Source: Panacibacter ginsenosidivorans (GTDB lineage: Bacteria > Bacteroidota > Bacteroidia > Chitinophagales > Chitinophagaceae). From it: a stretch of DNA of 64,000 bases. A program made the position numbers and the translations under genes. The DNA is taken from NCBI RefSeq assembly GCF_007971225.1, contig NZ_CP042435.1, forward strand, positions 744,001 through 808,000. The letters are read 5' to 3'. The notes under the pieces were generated by a model. It had not been told where the DNA came from and searched no databases. It saw only the letters and a program-made list of their open reading frames with translations. Shown here piece after piece: positions 62,171 through 64,000 of the stretch (within the stretch, counting starts at the first letter, position 1; each line of letters opens with the position of its first letter).

Positions 62171-62874
62171 AATTTTACAAATGTTTAATAGTAGATGATG
62201 AGCCTATTGCCAGAGATATTATTGTGAATTATTGCAGCCATCTGCCTTTATTTCAAATCGCAGCCTCATGTGCTAACGCGCTGGATGCTAAAAAAATTTT
62301 GCAGGAACAAACTGTTGACCTCATTTTTTTAGATATAAATATGCCGGTCTTAGATGGAATCAGCTTTGTAAATACACTTAAAAATCCTCCACAGATAATA
62401 TTTACAACAGCTTACAAAGAATATGCAACAGATGCTTTTAATTTGGCTGCCTGCGATTACCTTGTAAAACCATTTTCATTAGAAAGATTTATTATAGCAA
62501 TAGATAGAGCGATTGAAAGATTAGAGGCATCTTCTAAAAACAGCGTTGTAAATACGCTAAACGAAAATGATTCTTTCTTTATAAAAGTTGCCGGGAAAAT
62601 TTATAGGATAAATTATGACAGTTTTCTATATGCTGAGGCAAAAGGAAATTACACAAGAATAGTTACAGATAACAATATTATTTTGCCTAATATTTCATTT
62701 GCAAATTTTGAGAAGCTGTTGACCAATTCAATTTTAATAAGGGTCCACCGTTCTTTTATTATTAACAAAAGAAAAATTGATCACATTGAAAGCAACCGGT
62801 TATTTATTAAAAAGACTGAGATTCCGATAGGCAATAATTATAAAGAAGGTTTTTTAAAGAGCCTTGGGTTATAA
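62167..62874 (+). CDS. LytTR-family response regulator
   Basis: A 235-residue protein. The N-terminal receiver has the acidic pair VDDEP, the phospho-Asp in LIFLDINMP (~55) and the Lys in YLVKPF. A LytTR DNA-binding domain follows (~135-235) with FLYAEAKGNYTRI and LIRVHRSFIINKRKID. It is coupled to the LytS kinase and probably controls the divergent ABC transporter. Confidence 0.87.
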   Translation: MKFYKCLIVDDEPIARDIIVNYCSHLPLFQIAASCANALDAKKILQEQTVDLIFLDINMPVLDGISFVNTLKNPPQIIFTTAYKEYATDAFNLAACDYLVKPFSLERFIIAIDRAIERLEASSKNSVVNTLNENDSFFIKVAGKIYRINYDSFLYAEAKGNYTRIVTDNNIILPNISFANFEKLLTNSILIRVHRSFIINKRKIDHIESNRLFIKKTEIPIGNNYKEGFLKSLGL

Positions 62875-62901
62875 AATAAATTGCTTAATAAATTTCAAAC
62901 C

Positions 62902-62921
62902 GTACAAGTGTGCGACGCAAC
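62902..62921 (+). repeat. Dispersed core repeat, copy 30 (TGCGACGCA form)
   Basis: GTACAAGTGTGCGACGCAAC followed by TGCTGATACCATG, between convergent genes. Confidence 0.92.
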
Positions 62922-62961
62922 TGCTGATACCATGAAATACAAAAGCTCGCTATATAAAAAA

Positions 62962-64000
62962 TCACTCCTCTCCTTTTAACCTGTTTACACAATTCATCAT
63001 GGCGCGGAACTGGTGATAGTTGCCTTTCCATATCTGCCCTTTCAGTGCGGTTTTTATTTGCGGGTCTATGTCTGTGCCATTTGCATACCAGTCGCCGTAA
63101 GTATGGTCTATGATATAGGTTTGTATATACTTCCACTGCTGTTGAAACTTGTTATAATACTGCATGGGATCGTTGGGGAAAAGCTGGCTCATGAGCAGCA
63201 ATGAATTCATTTCTTCCGCCTGGCTCCACCAGTTCTTTTCTTTGTTTACAATGGTAAGACCGGGTTTTTTTTTGAAATAATATCCTGCATCATAAAAGCC
63301 GCCGGGCTTTGCATCCCAAGCGTTTTGCAATGCATGATCCACCATTTGTTTTGCAATGCGCAAAGTTGTGGTATCGTTTTTTATGTCTAATGCATGCGAC
63401 GCTTCGAGCAAGAGATAACTTGTTTCCACATTGTGACCAAAAGAAACATGATCGAGACCCCGGTGCGCTTTGATAGATGCATCAGATGAATCGCTGTAAG
63501 AAACAGGTGTCCAGTCGGGCTGAAAGAAAAGCGTGAGATAACCTTTGTTGCCGATCATTGTATCGCGGATGAGCAGGAGCATTTCGTATAAACGTTCCCG
63601 TACAATGGCACTCTGCCAAACGGAATACAAGTCCGTAAATGCTTCCAGCAAATGAATAGAACTGTTCTGGTCTTTATATCCTGTTTCTGCTGTAGATGGT
63701 GTTGATGCAGTTCTTTGTATAGGTGTGCCATCACGTTGCATATGCTGGTAATAACCTTTGTACACATTATCGTGACTGTGTTGCTCCAACCACATGAATG
63801 CCTGTTGTGCAAAGTAAATAGCATCAGGATCATTGGTGAGTTTGCAATAAGCTGCCACTGCATAAATACCGAATGCATTGCCATAAGCATTCTTGGTGGA
63901 ATCAATTACGTTTCCTTTTCTGTCAACCATGGTATAAAAGCCGCCATAGGTTTTATCCCACATCACATCGTGCAGGAATTTATAACCATTTGCTGCGCAG
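62962..64000 (-). CDS. N-acylglucosamine 2-epimerase/cellobiose 2-epimerase-like enzyme, 3' part
   Basis: The frame is open through base 64000, so the N-terminus is outside the window; about 345 residues are seen. The (alpha/alpha)6 barrel motifs of the AGE family are present: VSFGHNVETSYLLLEA and NWWSQAEEMNSLLLMSQ, with candidate catalytic His and Glu, and WKGNYHQFRAMMN near the end. Cellobiose 2-epimerases convert the reducing glucose of cello- or mannobiose to mannose. That fits the hemicellulose theme, but acylglucosamine epimerase cannot be excluded. Confidence 0.83.
   Translation of the reverse strand, partial: CAANGYKFLHDVMWDKTYGGFYTMVDRKGNVIDSTKNAYGNAFGIYAVAAYCKLTNDPDAIYFAQQAFMWLEQHSHDNVYKGYYQHMQRDGTPIQRTASTPSTAETGYKDQNSSIHLLEAFTDLYSVWQSAIVRERLYEMLLLIRDTMIGNKGYLTLFFQPDWTPVSYSDSSDASIKAHRGLDHVSFGHNVETSYLLLEASHALDIKNDTTTLRIAKQMVDHALQNAWDAKPGGFYDAGYYFKKKPGLTIVNKEKNWWSQAEEMNSLLLMSQLFPNDPMQYYNKFQQQWKYIQTYIIDHTYGDWYANGTDIDPQIKTALKGQIWKGNYHQFRAMMNCVNRLKGEE

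Overview
The window reads as a chromosomal segment of a Bacteroidota bacterium, most likely a Chitinophagaceae-like member of the order Chitinophagales. This is inferred from AT-rich sequence, several TAnnTTTG-type -7 promoter elements, a C-terminal type IX secretion sorting domain (681-2405), signal peptides ending in ..AQ, LytTR regulators, and a run of secreted plant-polysaccharide enzymes. No rRNA or tRNA gene was recognised, so the lineage call rests on gene style only.

Layout. 1-2.4 kb: the end of a KAS III gene and a secreted Asp-box protein. 3.2-7.4 kb: an AhpD-like gene, then an operon of DUF1348/NTF2-like protein, a small protein, an FMN-binding protein, a KAS II enzyme and an AraC regulator; the first two transcription units share one promoter/operator design. 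7.8-17 kb: a sensor kinase, a POTRA/beta-barrel protein, a pentapeptide-repeat protein, a methyltransferase, small unknown genes, a YncE-like propeller and a second AraC regulator. 17.2-27.8 kb: a secreted glycan-degradation run (GH95, three esterase modules in two proteins, GH51, GH29), all on the plus strand and without SusC/SusD. 28-34.9 kb: a decayed zone with a frameshifted small gene beside its intact paralogue, a histidine kinase lacking its ATPase domain, a desaturase, a two-gene HEPN cassette and fused IS remnants. 35-41 kb: a third AraC regulator with a serine hydrolase, a second IS1182 remnant, and a monooxygenase/aldo-keto reductase/NAD(P)-binding/cupin operon. 41-64 kb: Crp/Fnr regulator and ClC channel, GH2 beta-galactosidase, aminotransferase, arginase-family enzyme, radical SAM protein, M28 peptidase, TPR protein, a Nif3-like protein with a signal peptide, an ABC transporter divergent from a LytS/LytTR pair, and the end of a sugar 2-epimerase.

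The strongest signal not explained by genes is a dispersed intergenic repeat. I count 30 copies of a 20-bp core (GTACAAGTGTGCGACGCAAC or GTACAAGTGAGTGACACAAC) in about 60 kb, in both orientations and sometimes as inverted pairs. The two core forms differ by a linked set of changes that keeps a small dyad intact.

Two regulons can also be read directly from the DNA. One has 21-bp-spaced direct half-sites in front of 3276 and 3979, next to the AraC gene at 6522. The other has 21-bp-spaced half-sites in front of the AraC gene at 16048, at its own 3' end, and 21 kb away in front of the 38174-40712 operon. All functional assignments are by reading motifs; no database search was run.
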